A DNA stretch of 64,000 nt from the NCBI GenBank assembly GCA_050174775.1, contig JBFXJP010000001.1, positions 558,001 to 622,000 of the forward strand. Reading direction: 5' to 3'. The notes under the pieces were generated by a model that did no database searches, had not been told where the DNA came from, and saw only the letters and a program-made list of their open reading frames with translations. Of the stretch, positions 53,264-62,197 are shown in pieces (the stretch's first letter is position 1; every line of letters starts with the position of its first letter). A program made the position numbers and the translations under genes. This stretch comes from CAYPGJ01 sp050174775 (GTDB taxonomy: Bacteria > Planctomycetota > Phycisphaerae > Phycisphaerales > UBA1924).

Positions 53264-54334
53264 ATGAGCGGATGGACGGGCGAGATTGTTGAGCGGGGCG
53301 AGGTGCTCCTCGCGATTTGCGAGCGGATCCGCGCGTCGCGGCACGCGAGCCTGCAGGCGGTGCATCGTGAGACGTGCGATCTTCACTGGGACATCGGCGA
53401 GCTGATGGAGCGGGCGGTGGAGGGCGGGGAGAAGGCGGCGCATGTGACGGGGGCGATGTCGGAGGCGCTGTCGGGTGAGTTTCCGGGGTTGCTGGGGTTT
53501 TCGCAGGCGAATCTATGGTCGATGCTGCGGTATTATCGGGAGTACCGCGATCATCCGGAATTGCGGGCGTTGTCTCGGGAGGCGGGGTGGGCGCACAACG
53601 TGTTGATCACGTCGCGGTGCAAATGCCCGCTGGAGCGCGCGTGGTATCTGAAGCAGACGGTTCGGATGGGTTGGTCGAGGAATGAGCTGGAGGAGCGGCT
53701 GCGACTGAGGGCGCACCTGGAGGGGGAGCCGGAGATCGGGGAGCGCGCGACGCGCGAGCGGCGGCGGCGTCACAGCCTGCAATACTCGAGGCTCTTGACG
53801 ACTTCGGGCGCCGACGTGTCGCGTGCGGAGTCGCTCGAGATCGCGTTGTCGCTGATTGCGGACCTCGGGAGCGCGTGGACGGTGGCGGGGGTCGGCGTCG
53901 TTGTGGGGGACGGGGAGGGGCGTGCTTCGATTCCGCTGCTGCTGTATCACGTGGGGCTGCGCCGGCTGACGGCGGTGGAGCGAACAGAGGAGCCGAACCT
54001 GCATGCTCACTATCGGGGGAAGATGGGCTCGATGTTGCGCGGTCTGTGCGGGAGCGGTCTGCGTGAAGGGGAGGGCTGGCCTGTGGGTCTGACGGTGCGG
54101 AGCGGACGGGCGAAGCTGATGGTGGAGTATTGGTGGCGCCCAGACGGTCGCGCGGAGGAGCCTTATCGATCGACGCCGACGGCGCCGGTGTGGTTGGCGG
54201 CTTCGCTGCCGAGCGCGGAGGACGTGGCATCGCTCTTCAGTGCGACGGCACGAGAGGGTGCGACACGGCTCGTGACGGAGCGTCCGAAGCGAAGAGGGCA
54301 GCGCTCGGCTGATGTGGGCCTCGGGGGCGAGTGA
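53264..54334 (+). CDS. DUF1016 (YhcG-like) protein with degenerate nuclease domain
   Basis: A 356-residue protein. The N-terminal domain matches DUF1016 (IRASRHASLQAVHRETCDLHWDIGELME, LSGEFPGLLGFSQANLWSMLRYYREY, and the WAHNVLI/ERAWYLKQTVRMGWSRNELEERL segment). The C-terminal PD-(D/E)xK domain aligns at SIPLLLYHVGLRRLTAVERTE. There the expected Asp before LLxYH is Pro, and the usual ELK is ERT, so the Lys is lost. Nuclease activity is therefore unlikely. Relatives occur with restriction or defence genes; none is next to this one. Start ATG 53264 follows a -10-like box. Confidence 0.8.
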   Translation: MSGWTGEIVERGEVLLAICERIRASRHASLQAVHRETCDLHWDIGELMERAVEGGEKAAHVTGAMSEALSGEFPGLLGFSQANLWSMLRYYREYRDHPELRALSREAGWAHNVLITSRCKCPLERAWYLKQTVRMGWSRNELEERLRLRAHLEGEPEIGERATRERRRRHSLQYSRLLTTSGADVSRAESLEIALSLIADLGSAWTVAGVGVVVGDGEGRASIPLLLYHVGLRRLTAVERTEEPNLHAHYRGKMGSMLRGLCGSGLREGEGWPVGLTVRSGRAKLMVEYWWRPDGRAEEPYRSTPTAPVWLAASLPSAEDVASLFSATAREGATRLVTERPKRRGQRSADVGLGGE

Positions 54335-54352
54335 TCGGGGGCCGCGGCTTGG

Positions 54353-54718
54353 TCAGGTCAATGCGACGAGTGGTTTGAAGCCGCCGTAGGCCATTCGTTT
54401 GAGGTCGAAGGGCATCTTGTCCATGGGGCCGCACATGGCGCTCACGCGCGGGTCGTTCATGATCTTCTTATTGACGCTGTTTCGGTGGGCCTTGGATTTG
54501 TAGAGGATCCAGGAGAAGCAGACGGTTTCGGAGGGCTTGAGCTTGGTGAGTTTGGGGAAGGGGAGTCCGACGCCGGGCTTGGGGTCGTCGATGATGCACT
54601 CGTAGTAGGCGAGGGCGCCGTGCTCCATCCAGATCTTGCCGACCTTGCGGGTGAGTGCGCGGTATGCGGGGAGGTTCTTCTTGGGGAGTGGGACGACGAA
54701 GCCGTCGACGTATGGCAT
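54353..54718 (-). CDS. DUF1428 family protein
   Basis: A 121-residue small ferredoxin-like domain protein. The family opening MPYVDGFVVPLPKKNLPAYR is complete, followed by WMEHGALAYYECIIDDPKPG and the closing MPFDLKRMAYGGFKPLV. AGGAG lies before the ATG. Function unknown. It ends 18 bp from convergent DUF1016. Confidence 0.9.
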   Translation of the reverse strand: MPYVDGFVVPLPKKNLPAYRALTRKVGKIWMEHGALAYYECIIDDPKPGVGLPFPKLTKLKPSETVCFSWILYKSKAHRNSVNKKIMNDPRVSAMCGPMDKMPFDLKRMAYGGFKPLVALT

Positions 54719-54780
54719 GGGTGGGCTCCTGGGTGTGTGTGGGGGGAGGATATGAGAGGAGAGGTGGAGTCGTTCGGATC

Positions 54781-54843
54781 GAGCCCCCTCACCTGTCGTC
54801 ACGCTGCGCGTGACGACATCCTCTCCCGCAAGGGGAGAGGGGT
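54781..54843. repeat. Palindromic intergenic repeat, divergent copy B
   Basis: Two hairpins: TGTCGTCACG/CGTGACGACA (54794-54818) and CTCTCCC/GGGGAGAG (54821-54839). The second shares the CTCTCCC core with copies A and C. Confidence 0.65.
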
Positions 54844-54910
54844 TGTCACGGCGCGACTGTCGAGTTGAGTGACTGTGCGAGTAGACGAGGCGCGGAGGAG
54901 AAGGAGGCCA

Positions 54911-54959
54911 TGGAGCCCTCACCCTGCCCTCTCCCACGCAGAGCCGTGGGAGAGGTGGC
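54911..54959. repeat. Palindromic intergenic repeat, copy C
   Basis: Arms CCTCTCCCAC (54928-54937) and GTGGGAGAGG (54946-54955) with the same TGGAGCCCTC entry and GTGGC exit as copy A. The loop differs. Confidence 0.8.
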
Positions 54960-54981
54960 CGGGGCGCACGCTTCTTTGTGC

Positions 54982-56241
54982 TTATCTCGGCGCGCGGTGG
55001 GCGGAGCGTGCGGCGAAGGCGCGGAGTTGTTGGTCGAGGATTGGGAAGGAGGGTTCGGGTCGCCAGCCCCAGAGTGCGGACGAGCCGTAGGCCGCGACGG
55101 GTTTGGTGAGGATGGATGTGGGCGGGTGGAAGGTGTGCGCGAGTGGGATGAGGTCTTTGAGGTGTTCGTGCGTGCCGAAGAAGAGCCAGGGTGAGTTGAT
55201 GGGTGGTGCGCGTGAGGAGAACTCGCGTTGTTTGATGGGATCGACGGGGATCCATTGGCCTTGGCCTGGGGGATCGCCGCGTTTGAGCGGTGGGGCGGTT
55301 TCGTCGTAGAGGTAGATCTCGGCCCAGACGTGGAAGAAGGGGTAGCGTCGCTTTTCGGAGGTGACGGGGTCGAAGCCGAGGACGAGTCGTGCGGGGAGGC
55401 CTGCGGCGCGGCAGAGGGCGACATAGAGGCAGGGGATGTCGAAGGGTGAGACTTTGGGGTCGCCTTCGTTGAAGGCGATGGCGGCGGCGCGTGCGCCGTT
55501 GATGTCGAAGCCGCGGAAGAGGCCGGTGGAGCCGAAGTCGTATCCCATGGTGTTGGGTTGGAAGCGGTTGACGACCTGGGCGAGGATGGTTTTGGCGGTG
55601 AGGAGCGGGGGGAGGGAGCGGGGCGCGTGGTTGGGGAGGAGTGATTTGAGGAGGGCGTGGAGTTCGGGTGCGTCGGACTCGACGAACTGCTGTGGTTCGA
55701 GCGCGGCGGCGATGTCGGCGGGCCAGGGTTGGAGGGGCCAGGTGACGGAGGAGGCGGCGCGTTCGTTGAGTCGCGTTTCGCGGGAGAGGACGGGGATGTC
55801 GAGGATGAGACGGAGGCGGTTGCCGGTGTAGAGGGAGTTGTCGTGGCGGGGGTCGAAGCGCCAGTGCGCGAATCGGCCGGTGGGTGAGGGGGCGGGGATG
55901 AGGGCGGGTTGATCGTCGTAGACGACGGATTCCCACATGAGTTGGGTTTTGAAGTTGAAGTTGTCGAGGAGCATGGTGGAGGAGGAGGTGGATTCGATGA
56001 GTGGGAAGATGACGTCGGCGGATCGGAAGGAGACGGAGGGTGTGGTGTAGCCGGGGGTGTTGCCGGAGGTGTTGGGGAAGTGGAGGACGGACTCGGCGCG
56101 GAGTTCGATCTCGAGGTGGATGGTCCAGTCTTTTTCCTCGACGAAGGTGAGGTAGGGGGGAGGGGCGGCGCCGGTTCTCTGAGCGAGTGCGCAGAGGAGG
56201 AAGCAGGTGAGGAGGATCAGGAGGCGGGGTGTGTGGGTCAT
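54982..56241 (-). CDS. Secreted transglutaminase-like protein
   Basis: A 419-residue exported protein (signal MTHTPRLLILLTCFLLCALAQRTGA). A beta-rich first half is followed by a transglutaminase-like core: DIPCLYVALCRAAGLPARLVLGFD (catalytic Cys), FFHVWAEIYL (His) and WIPVDP (Asp). It would cleave or cross-link peptide bonds outside the cytoplasm. Its ATG overlaps the stop of the upstream methyltransferase gene (ATGA), so the two are co-translated. Confidence 0.88.
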   Translation of the reverse strand: MTHTPRLLILLTCFLLCALAQRTGAAPPPYLTFVEEKDWTIHLEIELRAESVLHFPNTSGNTPGYTTPSVSFRSADVIFPLIESTSSSTMLLDNFNFKTQLMWESVVYDDQPALIPAPSPTGRFAHWRFDPRHDNSLYTGNRLRLILDIPVLSRETRLNERAASSVTWPLQPWPADIAAALEPQQFVESDAPELHALLKSLLPNHAPRSLPPLLTAKTILAQVVNRFQPNTMGYDFGSTGLFRGFDINGARAAAIAFNEGDPKVSPFDIPCLYVALCRAAGLPARLVLGFDPVTSEKRRYPFFHVWAEIYLYDETAPPLKRGDPPGQGQWIPVDPIKQREFSSRAPPINSPWLFFGTHEHLKDLIPLAHTFHPPTSILTKPVAAYGSSALWGWRPEPSFPILDQQLRAFAARSAHRAPR

Positions 56242-57020
56242 GAGGCGCGCTCGGCGGTGTGGAGTTCGGTGAGGTATTGGAATGTGAACGTGTCGTTGCG
56301 GGCGTGTTGATCGAAGATGGCGTTGAGGTCGGCGATGAGGGCGGTGTGGGCCGGGCCTTGCGAGGGCGAGTAGGAGGCGGACATCGCGCGCTCGATGAAG
56401 AGTTCGCGGGGGAGGGACTGGGAGTTGCTGAAACGGTGGTAGCGGAAGTTGGTGAAGAGGGGGGAGTCTGCGAGGGGGCGCGCGGCCTTGATGGGGTCGG
56501 AGGTGGCGCTGGCCCAGGGTGAGGAGGGCGGTTCGATGGCGTGTCGTTTGACGGCTTCGTAGTAGGCGGAGGTGGCGGGGTCACTTGGGTTGCGGGAGTT
56601 CCAGAGGAGGGCGGCGAGTGCGCGGGGCTTGAGGATGCGGTGGAATTCGCGGATGGCGTCGTCGGGGTTGAACCAGTGGAAGGCCTGCGCGGCGAGGACT
56701 ATGTCGATGGAGGAGGAGGGGAGGGAGGTGGATTCGGCGGTGGCGGAGATGGTGGTGATGAGGGGGTGCGCGGGCATGGCGGCGCGCATGTCGGGGTTGG
56801 GTTCGACGGCGTAGATGGGGCAGGAGAGGTTGGCGAGTTGGAGTGAGGCGATGCCGGTGCCGGCGCCGAGGTCGGCGATGACGGGGTGGGGGATGTCGGG
56901 ATGGAGTGCACGGTGCGCGGCGAGGAGGGCGTCGAGGGCGGAGTCGGGGTAGGAGGGTCGTGCGCGGGTGTAGGAGGAGACGCGTGAGGAGAAGCGGGTG
57001 GTGGGGGATTGGGTGTTCAT
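56238..57020 (-). CDS. Class I SAM-dependent methyltransferase
   Basis: A 260-residue enzyme, UbiE/Methyltransf_11 type. Motif I is VIADLGAGTGIASLQLANL, motif II YAVEPNPDMRAAM, post-II ISATAESTSLPSSSIDIVLAAQAFHWFNPDDAIREFHRILKP. The substrate is unknown. Coupled by a 4-bp overlap to the transglutaminase gene. The ATG at 57020 was used. Confidence 0.9.
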   Translation of the reverse strand: MNTQSPTTRFSSRVSSYTRARPSYPDSALDALLAAHRALHPDIPHPVIADLGAGTGIASLQLANLSCPIYAVEPNPDMRAAMPAHPLITTISATAESTSLPSSSIDIVLAAQAFHWFNPDDAIREFHRILKPRALAALLWNSRNPSDPATSAYYEAVKRHAIEPPSSPWASATSDPIKAARPLADSPLFTNFRYHRFSNSQSLPRELFIERAMSASYSPSQGPAHTALIADLNAIFDQHARNDTFTFQYLTELHTAERAS

Positions 57021-57135
57021 GGGATGGGTGATGAAAGGCGCGGGATGTGGGGGAGAGGTGGTTGGGTGATGTTTGGGCGGGAGGTATGCTGGTGGGGCGC
57101 GGTGTGTGTGCGTGTGGCGCGCGGGAGATGTTTGC

Positions 57136-58737
57136 ATGCTGGCGCGGGCGTTGAGTTTTATTTTGACGGGTGTTGAGGCGTCGGTGTGTGAGGTGGAGGT
57201 GGACGTCGAGGAGTTGGGGCTCGACCGTCAGCACATCGTGGGGTTGCCGGACAGCGCGGTGCGCGAGTCGATCGAGCGGGTGCGGTCGGCGATGCAGAAC
57301 TCGGGGTATGTGTTTTCGGATGGGAAGACGGTGATCAATCTGGCGCCGGCCGAGGAGCGCAAGGAAGGGCCGGTGTATGACCTTCCGATCGCGGTGGCGT
57401 TGTTGTGCGCGAGCGGTGTGATTCGGTCGAGGGCGGGGGTGGGCGTGGGCGCGGGGAAGAGCTCGCAGATGCGCAATGGAGATTCGCGCGACGTGGATGT
57501 GCGCGCGTGCGTGTTTGCCGGGGAGCTGGCGCTCGATGGGAGGGTGCGGCCGGTGCGCGGGGCGATTGCGCTTGCGGCGATGGCGAAGGAGCGAGGGATT
57601 CGGTGGGTGGTTGTGCCGGAGGAGAATGCGGAGGAGGCCGCGCTGGTGAAGGGGGTGGATGTGATCGGCGTGCGGACGCTGACGGAGGTGGTGGGGGTGT
57701 TGAACGGGGCGCTGGAGGCGCGGGCGCGGGAGGGGATGGACTTAGGGAGATTGGCGCAGGAGGTGGAGGCGGAGATTGATTTTGCGGAGGTGCGCGGGCA
57801 GGAGGGTGTGAAGCGCGCGCTGACGGTGGCCGCGGCGGGCGGTCACAACGTGTTGATGATCGGCCCACCGGGGACGGGGAAGACGATGATGGCGAAGGCG
57901 TTGGCGGGCGTGATGCCGGCGCTCAGCGCGGAGGAGGCGCTGGAGGTGGCGCGGGTGTACTCGGCTGCGGGGGCGACGGTGCGCGCGGGGGGATGGGGGA
58001 AGGGGGGAATCGTCGCGCGGCGTCCGGTGCGGAGCCCGCATCACACGGTGAGCGTGCCTGCCATGGCGGGAGGTGGGACTGATCCGAGGCCGGGGGAGGT
58101 GAGTCTGGCACATCGGGGAGTTTTGTTTTTGGATGAGTTGCCGGAGTTTCCGCGCGCGGTGTTGGAGACGTTGCGTCAGCCGATGGAGGATCGGTGCGTG
58201 ACGGTGAGCCGAGCGAGCGGGAAGGCGAAGTTCCCGGCGGACTTCATGCTGGTTGCGGCGATGAACCCGACGCCGAAGGGGACGGCGGTGCGTGAGGGTG
58301 ATGGGGCGGGGCGTCGGGAGATGGAGAAGTATCTGGCGAAGGTGAGCGGGCCGGTGATCGATCGGATTGATATTCACGTGGAGGCGCCGAGCGTGGCTTG
58401 GAAGGAATTGACGGCGGGGGAGCAGGGGGCGCGGGGGACGTCGACGCGGGAGATCCGGGAGCGTGTGCGGGTTGCGCGGGAGCTGCAGAGAGTGCGGCAG
58501 GGTGAGACGACGAACGCGCGGTTGCGCGGGAAGGAGTTGGACAGGTACGCGGAGATGGGGGAGAGCGCGAAGGGGCTGCTGGGGCAGGCGATCGAGGAGT
58601 TGGGGTTGAGCGCGCGGGCGTACGACAAGATTCGGCGGGTGGCGCGGACGATCGCGGATCTGGCGGGGGAGGAGCGGGTGAGCGAGGGGCACGTTGCGGA
58701 GGCGGTGGGGTACAGGTTGTTGGATCGGAGGGTGTGA
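57136..58737 (+). CDS. comM: ComM/YifB-type Mg-chelatase-like AAA+ protein
   Basis: A 533-residue protein. N-terminal Lon-protease-like beta domain (ALSFILTGVEASVCEVEVDVEELGLD..HIVGLPDSAVRESIERVRSAMQNSGY). AAA+ core with Walker A GPPGTGKTMMAK, FLDELPEFPRAVLETLRQPMEDRCVTVSRA (Walker B and chelatase insert), and MNPTPKG. C-terminal domain ends near DKIRRVARTIADL. It is a hexameric helicase that promotes branch migration in natural transformation. ATG 57136 was used. The chelatase zinc-Cys segment common after MNPCPCG is reduced here (MNPTPKG). Confidence 0.93.
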   Translation: MLARALSFILTGVEASVCEVEVDVEELGLDRQHIVGLPDSAVRESIERVRSAMQNSGYVFSDGKTVINLAPAEERKEGPVYDLPIAVALLCASGVIRSRAGVGVGAGKSSQMRNGDSRDVDVRACVFAGELALDGRVRPVRGAIALAAMAKERGIRWVVVPEENAEEAALVKGVDVIGVRTLTEVVGVLNGALEARAREGMDLGRLAQEVEAEIDFAEVRGQEGVKRALTVAAAGGHNVLMIGPPGTGKTMMAKALAGVMPALSAEEALEVARVYSAAGATVRAGGWGKGGIVARRPVRSPHHTVSVPAMAGGGTDPRPGEVSLAHRGVLFLDELPEFPRAVLETLRQPMEDRCVTVSRASGKAKFPADFMLVAAMNPTPKGTAVREGDGAGRREMEKYLAKVSGPVIDRIDIHVEAPSVAWKELTAGEQGARGTSTREIRERVRVARELQRVRQGETTNARLRGKELDRYAEMGESAKGLLGQAIEELGLSARAYDKIRRVARTIADLAGEERVSEGHVAEAVGYRLLDRRV

Positions 58738-58799
58738 TGGGGGAGTGTTGATTAAGGTTACAAGTCGGCCTCGATCCCTTCGTAGCACGTGGCGGCGGT

Positions 58800-61526
58800 T
58801 TAGCGGCCGGGATCACCACCAGGGGCCGCGCGGGCGCGCCAGAGTTCTGCGTCGGTCGGGCTTTGTGCGCGTTCAAAGTGTTCGGCGAGCAGTCGGGCGC
58901 AAGTGATGGCATTGGCGTGCTCCTGTCGTGCGACGCTGAGGTGATAGGCGGAAATGAGTTCCTGAACGCCGGCGGAGTGATCGCCGGATTCGAGGAGTGC
59001 GCGCCCGAGGTTGCGTCGTAGGACGGGCTGCATCTCGAGGTACCCGGCCTCGTCGGCGGCGCGGAGCGCATCGTGGAGCACGCGCACAGCTGAGGAGGAG
59101 TCGCGGGTGTCGATCATGGCGAGGGCCATGTTGCTGCGGGCGGTGAGGGTGGCGCGGTGGTCGGGGCCGAGAGAGGTGGAGAGACGTTCGATGGCGTCGC
59201 GGTAGATGGGGATGGAGTCTGCAGGGCGGCCGGAGCCTGCGGTAGCGGCGGCGAGGGTGGCGTGGAGTCGAGCGAGCCAGGGGCTGTCGTCGGAAAGGAC
59301 GTTGCGTGTCTGCTCGAGGGCGCGTTCGGAGAGTTGGAGGGCTTCGTCGGCGCGGCCTGCACGGACGAGAGAGGTGGCGTAGCCGACAAAGGTGTTGAGC
59401 GTGAGATCGTGCGCCCAGCCGTGTGTGGAGATGCAGGCGTCGAGAAGTTCGTCGGCGAGTCTGAGTGCTTCGAGCTCGTCGGATTGTCGTCGGACGAACT
59501 CGATGAGGTTGTTGCGCGCGGTGATGGAGGTAGGGTGATCGGGGCCGAGGGCTTCGCGTGCGTCGCGGTCGGTTGCGCGGAGGAGCAGGACGGCGTCGTC
59601 GAGGCGGCCTTGCTCCGCGAGGACACGTGCGAGGTTGGCGCGGACGGTGAGGGTGTCGAGTGCGTGGGAGGGCGCGGGGCGGAGACGGAGTATCTCGCGG
59701 AGTTCGCGCTCGGCGTCGTGGTATCGAGCGGCGTCGGAGAGGACAGAGGCGAGTTCGGAGCGTGTGCGGAGGGGGGCGTCGTGAGATTCGGGATGGATGG
59801 CGAGACGGGCGGTGAGTACGGCGCGGTATTCGCGCACGGCGTCGTCGAGGCGGTCGAGGTCGTGGAAGCAGCCCGCGAGGGCTTCGCGGGCGTCGAGTGT
59901 GGCGGGGTGGGTTGGGCCGAGGATGCGAGCGGCGTCGGCGGTGATGCGTGAGGCGAGGTCGAGTGCGTCGTTGGTGAGGTAGAGCCAGCGGAGCGCTTGG
60001 ACGAGAGCGGCGCGGTCGGCGAAAGCCTGTGGGGAGGAGTGTGCGCCGGCGCGGTCGCGGAGGGCGAGGGCTTGTTCGAGGAGCGCGCGGGCGTGGTCGT
60101 AGTCGCCCAATCCGAAGTGCATGGAGGCGAGGAGAGAGCGGAGGTCTGCGTCGGTGAGGGGTTCGTCGCTGAGGGATTCGGGGAGGGAGGTTTCGAGTGC
60201 ATGCAGGACGTCGCGCATGCGTGCGTCGCGGTGTCCGAAGTTGGGATCTGCGCTGGTGATCATGGCGCGGATGACGGAGATGACGGCCTCGGCGCGGTCG
60301 CGTTCGACGGCGGCTCGGCGCCAGGCGCGTACCTGGGCTGCGGCGAAGGAGGCGGCGAGGAGGAGGGCGATGGCGGCGAGAGTGAGGGGAAGTGCGCGGC
60401 GGCGCGCGAGAGTGGCGGCGCGGTAGCGTAGTGTCGCGGGGCGAGCTGAGACGGGGCGGGTGTGGAGGAGGTTGTCGAGGTCGGTGGCGAGATCTGAGGC
60501 GGAGTCGTAGCGGTGGTCGCGATCGCGCGCCATGGCTTTGTGGACGACGCGCGCGAGGTCGGGGTCGACGTGGGGCGCAACGCGCTTGAGAGGGGGCGCA
60601 GCGTCGTGGGAGGCGGCGTGGATGGACTCGAGCGGCGTGGCGCCGGGAGTGAGGAAGGGTGAGACACCGGAGAGGAGTTCGTAGGCGAGGACGCCCAAGG
60701 ACCAGACGTCGGTGCGGACGTCAACGTCGGCGGGGGAGTTGATCTGCTCGGGGCTGATGTATCCGGGCGTGCCGAGGAGCTGGCCGTGGAGCGTTCGGGC
60801 GGCGCTGTGCGGGCCGGCGGTGAGGCGCGCGATGCCGAAGTCGAGGACTTTGGGCTCTCCGTCAGCATCGACAAGGACGTTGGTGGGCTTGAGGTCGCGG
60901 TGGATGACGCCGCACTGGTGGATGCGCGCAACAGCGAGTGCGACTCGGCGGAGGAGTTGTACCTGTTGGCGCTGGTCGAGGTGGTTCTCGCGGGCGTAGT
61001 CGGTGATGGGCTTGCCTTGGACGAGTTCCATCGCGATGTAGGGCAGGCGGTGACGTGGCGGAAGTTTGAGGAAGCCGACCTCGTAGACGCGGACGACGTT
61101 GGGGTGCTCGACGCGCGCTGCGGCGTAGGCTTCGAGCCAGAAGCGTTCGTCGGCGGAGGTAAGGGGGAGGGCGGCACGGAGCACTTTGAGCGCGACGGCG
61201 CGGTCGGGGGTTTCTTGGCGTGCGGCGTAGACGACGGCGCCGGGGCTCTGGGCGATGACGCGCTCGATGAGGTATGCGCCGAGGCGGCCCGCATCCGGGA
61301 GTTCGGGCAGGTCGGGCGCGGCGCCGACCCAGGAGTCTGCTGCGGCGTGGATGAGGGCCTGGGAGGAGTCGCCCGCGGCGAGGAGAGAGAGCACCTCGGC
61401 GCGGAGTAGATGATCTCCCGCGCAGCGTTGTTCAATGAGGGCGGCACGCTCGTCGGGAGGGAGCGGCGCGGCCTCGCCGACGACGGCCTTGATACGGTCC
61501 CACGCGGCGGGCGTGTGCGTGTTCAC
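58800..61526 (-). CDS. Ser/Thr protein kinase with TPR C-terminus
   Basis: A 908-residue Hanks-type kinase. Catalytic Lys114 in VALKVL, HRDLKPTN, DFGIARL and GTPGYISPEQ are intact. The glycine loop is reduced to AQSPGAVVY, lacking GxGxxG. A membrane helix (near 382, LPLTLAAIALLLAASFAAAQV) leads to about 500 residues of TPR-like helices (HFGLGDYDHARALLEQALALRD and others). Its start overlaps the ECF sigma stop (ATGA). It probably phosphorylates the sigma factor's partner or senses an envelope cue. Confidence 0.93.
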   Translation of the reverse strand: MNTHTPAAWDRIKAVVGEAAPLPPDERAALIEQRCAGDHLLRAEVLSLLAAGDSSQALIHAAADSWVGAAPDLPELPDAGRLGAYLIERVIAQSPGAVVYAARQETPDRAVALKVLRAALPLTSADERFWLEAYAAARVEHPNVVRVYEVGFLKLPPRHRLPYIAMELVQGKPITDYARENHLDQRQQVQLLRRVALAVARIHQCGVIHRDLKPTNVLVDADGEPKVLDFGIARLTAGPHSAARTLHGQLLGTPGYISPEQINSPADVDVRTDVWSLGVLAYELLSGVSPFLTPGATPLESIHAASHDAAPPLKRVAPHVDPDLARVVHKAMARDRDHRYDSASDLATDLDNLLHTRPVSARPATLRYRAATLARRRALPLTLAAIALLLAASFAAAQVRAWRRAAVERDRAEAVISVIRAMITSADPNFGHRDARMRDVLHALETSLPESLSDEPLTDADLRSLLASMHFGLGDYDHARALLEQALALRDRAGAHSSPQAFADRAALVQALRWLYLTNDALDLASRITADAARILGPTHPATLDAREALAGCFHDLDRLDDAVREYRAVLTARLAIHPESHDAPLRTRSELASVLSDAARYHDAERELREILRLRPAPSHALDTLTVRANLARVLAEQGRLDDAVLLLRATDRDAREALGPDHPTSITARNNLIEFVRRQSDELEALRLADELLDACISTHGWAHDLTLNTFVGYATSLVRAGRADEALQLSERALEQTRNVLSDDSPWLARLHATLAAATAGSGRPADSIPIYRDAIERLSTSLGPDHRATLTARSNMALAMIDTRDSSSAVRVLHDALRAADEAGYLEMQPVLRRNLGRALLESGDHSAGVQELISAYHLSVARQEHANAITCARLLAEHFERAQSPTDAELWRARAAPGGDPGR

Positions 61527-62122
61527 AGCGAGGGCGGCTCCTTTCGTACATCCATGCGACGGATGAGCCAGGCCCGGGCAGCGGCCCAGTCATATTTCAC
61601 AGAGCGTTCGGAGCGTTTGAGGACCTCGGCCGTGCGTTCGACGGTAAGGCCGGCGAAATAGCGGAGCATGACGACGTCGACGAGGCCGGGGTCCTGTTGA
61701 CGGAGTTCGTCGAGCGCGGCGTGGAGGGCGAGGAGGGCGTCGGGGTCCGCGGGCGGGGCGGGCGCTTCTGCGTCGTCGAGGGGCTGCGTGCGCTGCCCGC
61801 CACCGTGTTTGAGTCGAGAGACGCGGCGTGCGCGCTCGACGAGGATACGGCGCATGGCTTGGGCCGCGGCCGCAAAGAAGTAGGCCTCGTCGTTCCAGGA
61901 TTGATCGCTGCGGAGGAGGCGGAGATAGGCCTCGTGGACGAGCGCGGTGGGTTGGAGCGTGAGGCCGGGCTTTTCCTGTCGGAGCTGGCGGTCGGCCAGT
62001 GCGCGGAGTTCGGCGTAGAGCCGCTCGAAGAGCGGGTTGGGGGAGGCGGCGTTCTCGGCCCTCGCGGCGGGATCTGGGCTCGCGTCTTCGGGAGGAATTC
62101 TTTCGGGAGGTTGCCCGGTCAT
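61523..62122 (-). CDS. ECF RNA polymerase sigma factor (kinase-associated)
   Basis: A 199-residue ECF sigma factor. Region 2 is LFERLYAELRALADRQLRQEKPGLTLQPTALVHEAYLRLL; region 4 is VDVVMLRYFAGLTVERTAEVLKRSERSVKYDWAAARAWLIRRM. The long acidic N-terminus is typical of planctomycete kinase-linked ECF groups. No anti-sigma gene is adjacent; the kinase is translationally coupled (4-bp overlap). The ATG at 62122 was used; a longer upstream frame is poor. Confidence 0.93.
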   Translation of the reverse strand: MTGQPPERIPPEDASPDPAARAENAASPNPLFERLYAELRALADRQLRQEKPGLTLQPTALVHEAYLRLLRSDQSWNDEAYFFAAAAQAMRRILVERARRVSRLKHGGGQRTQPLDDAEAPAPPADPDALLALHAALDELRQQDPGLVDVVMLRYFAGLTVERTAEVLKRSERSVKYDWAAARAWLIRRMDVRKEPPSL

Positions 62123-62197
62123 GCGGGTCGCGTCGCAGAGGGCATGGGGAAGGCACGGCCGTGTGGCCATGCCGAACCCTGCCTGAGGAGAGAGCCA

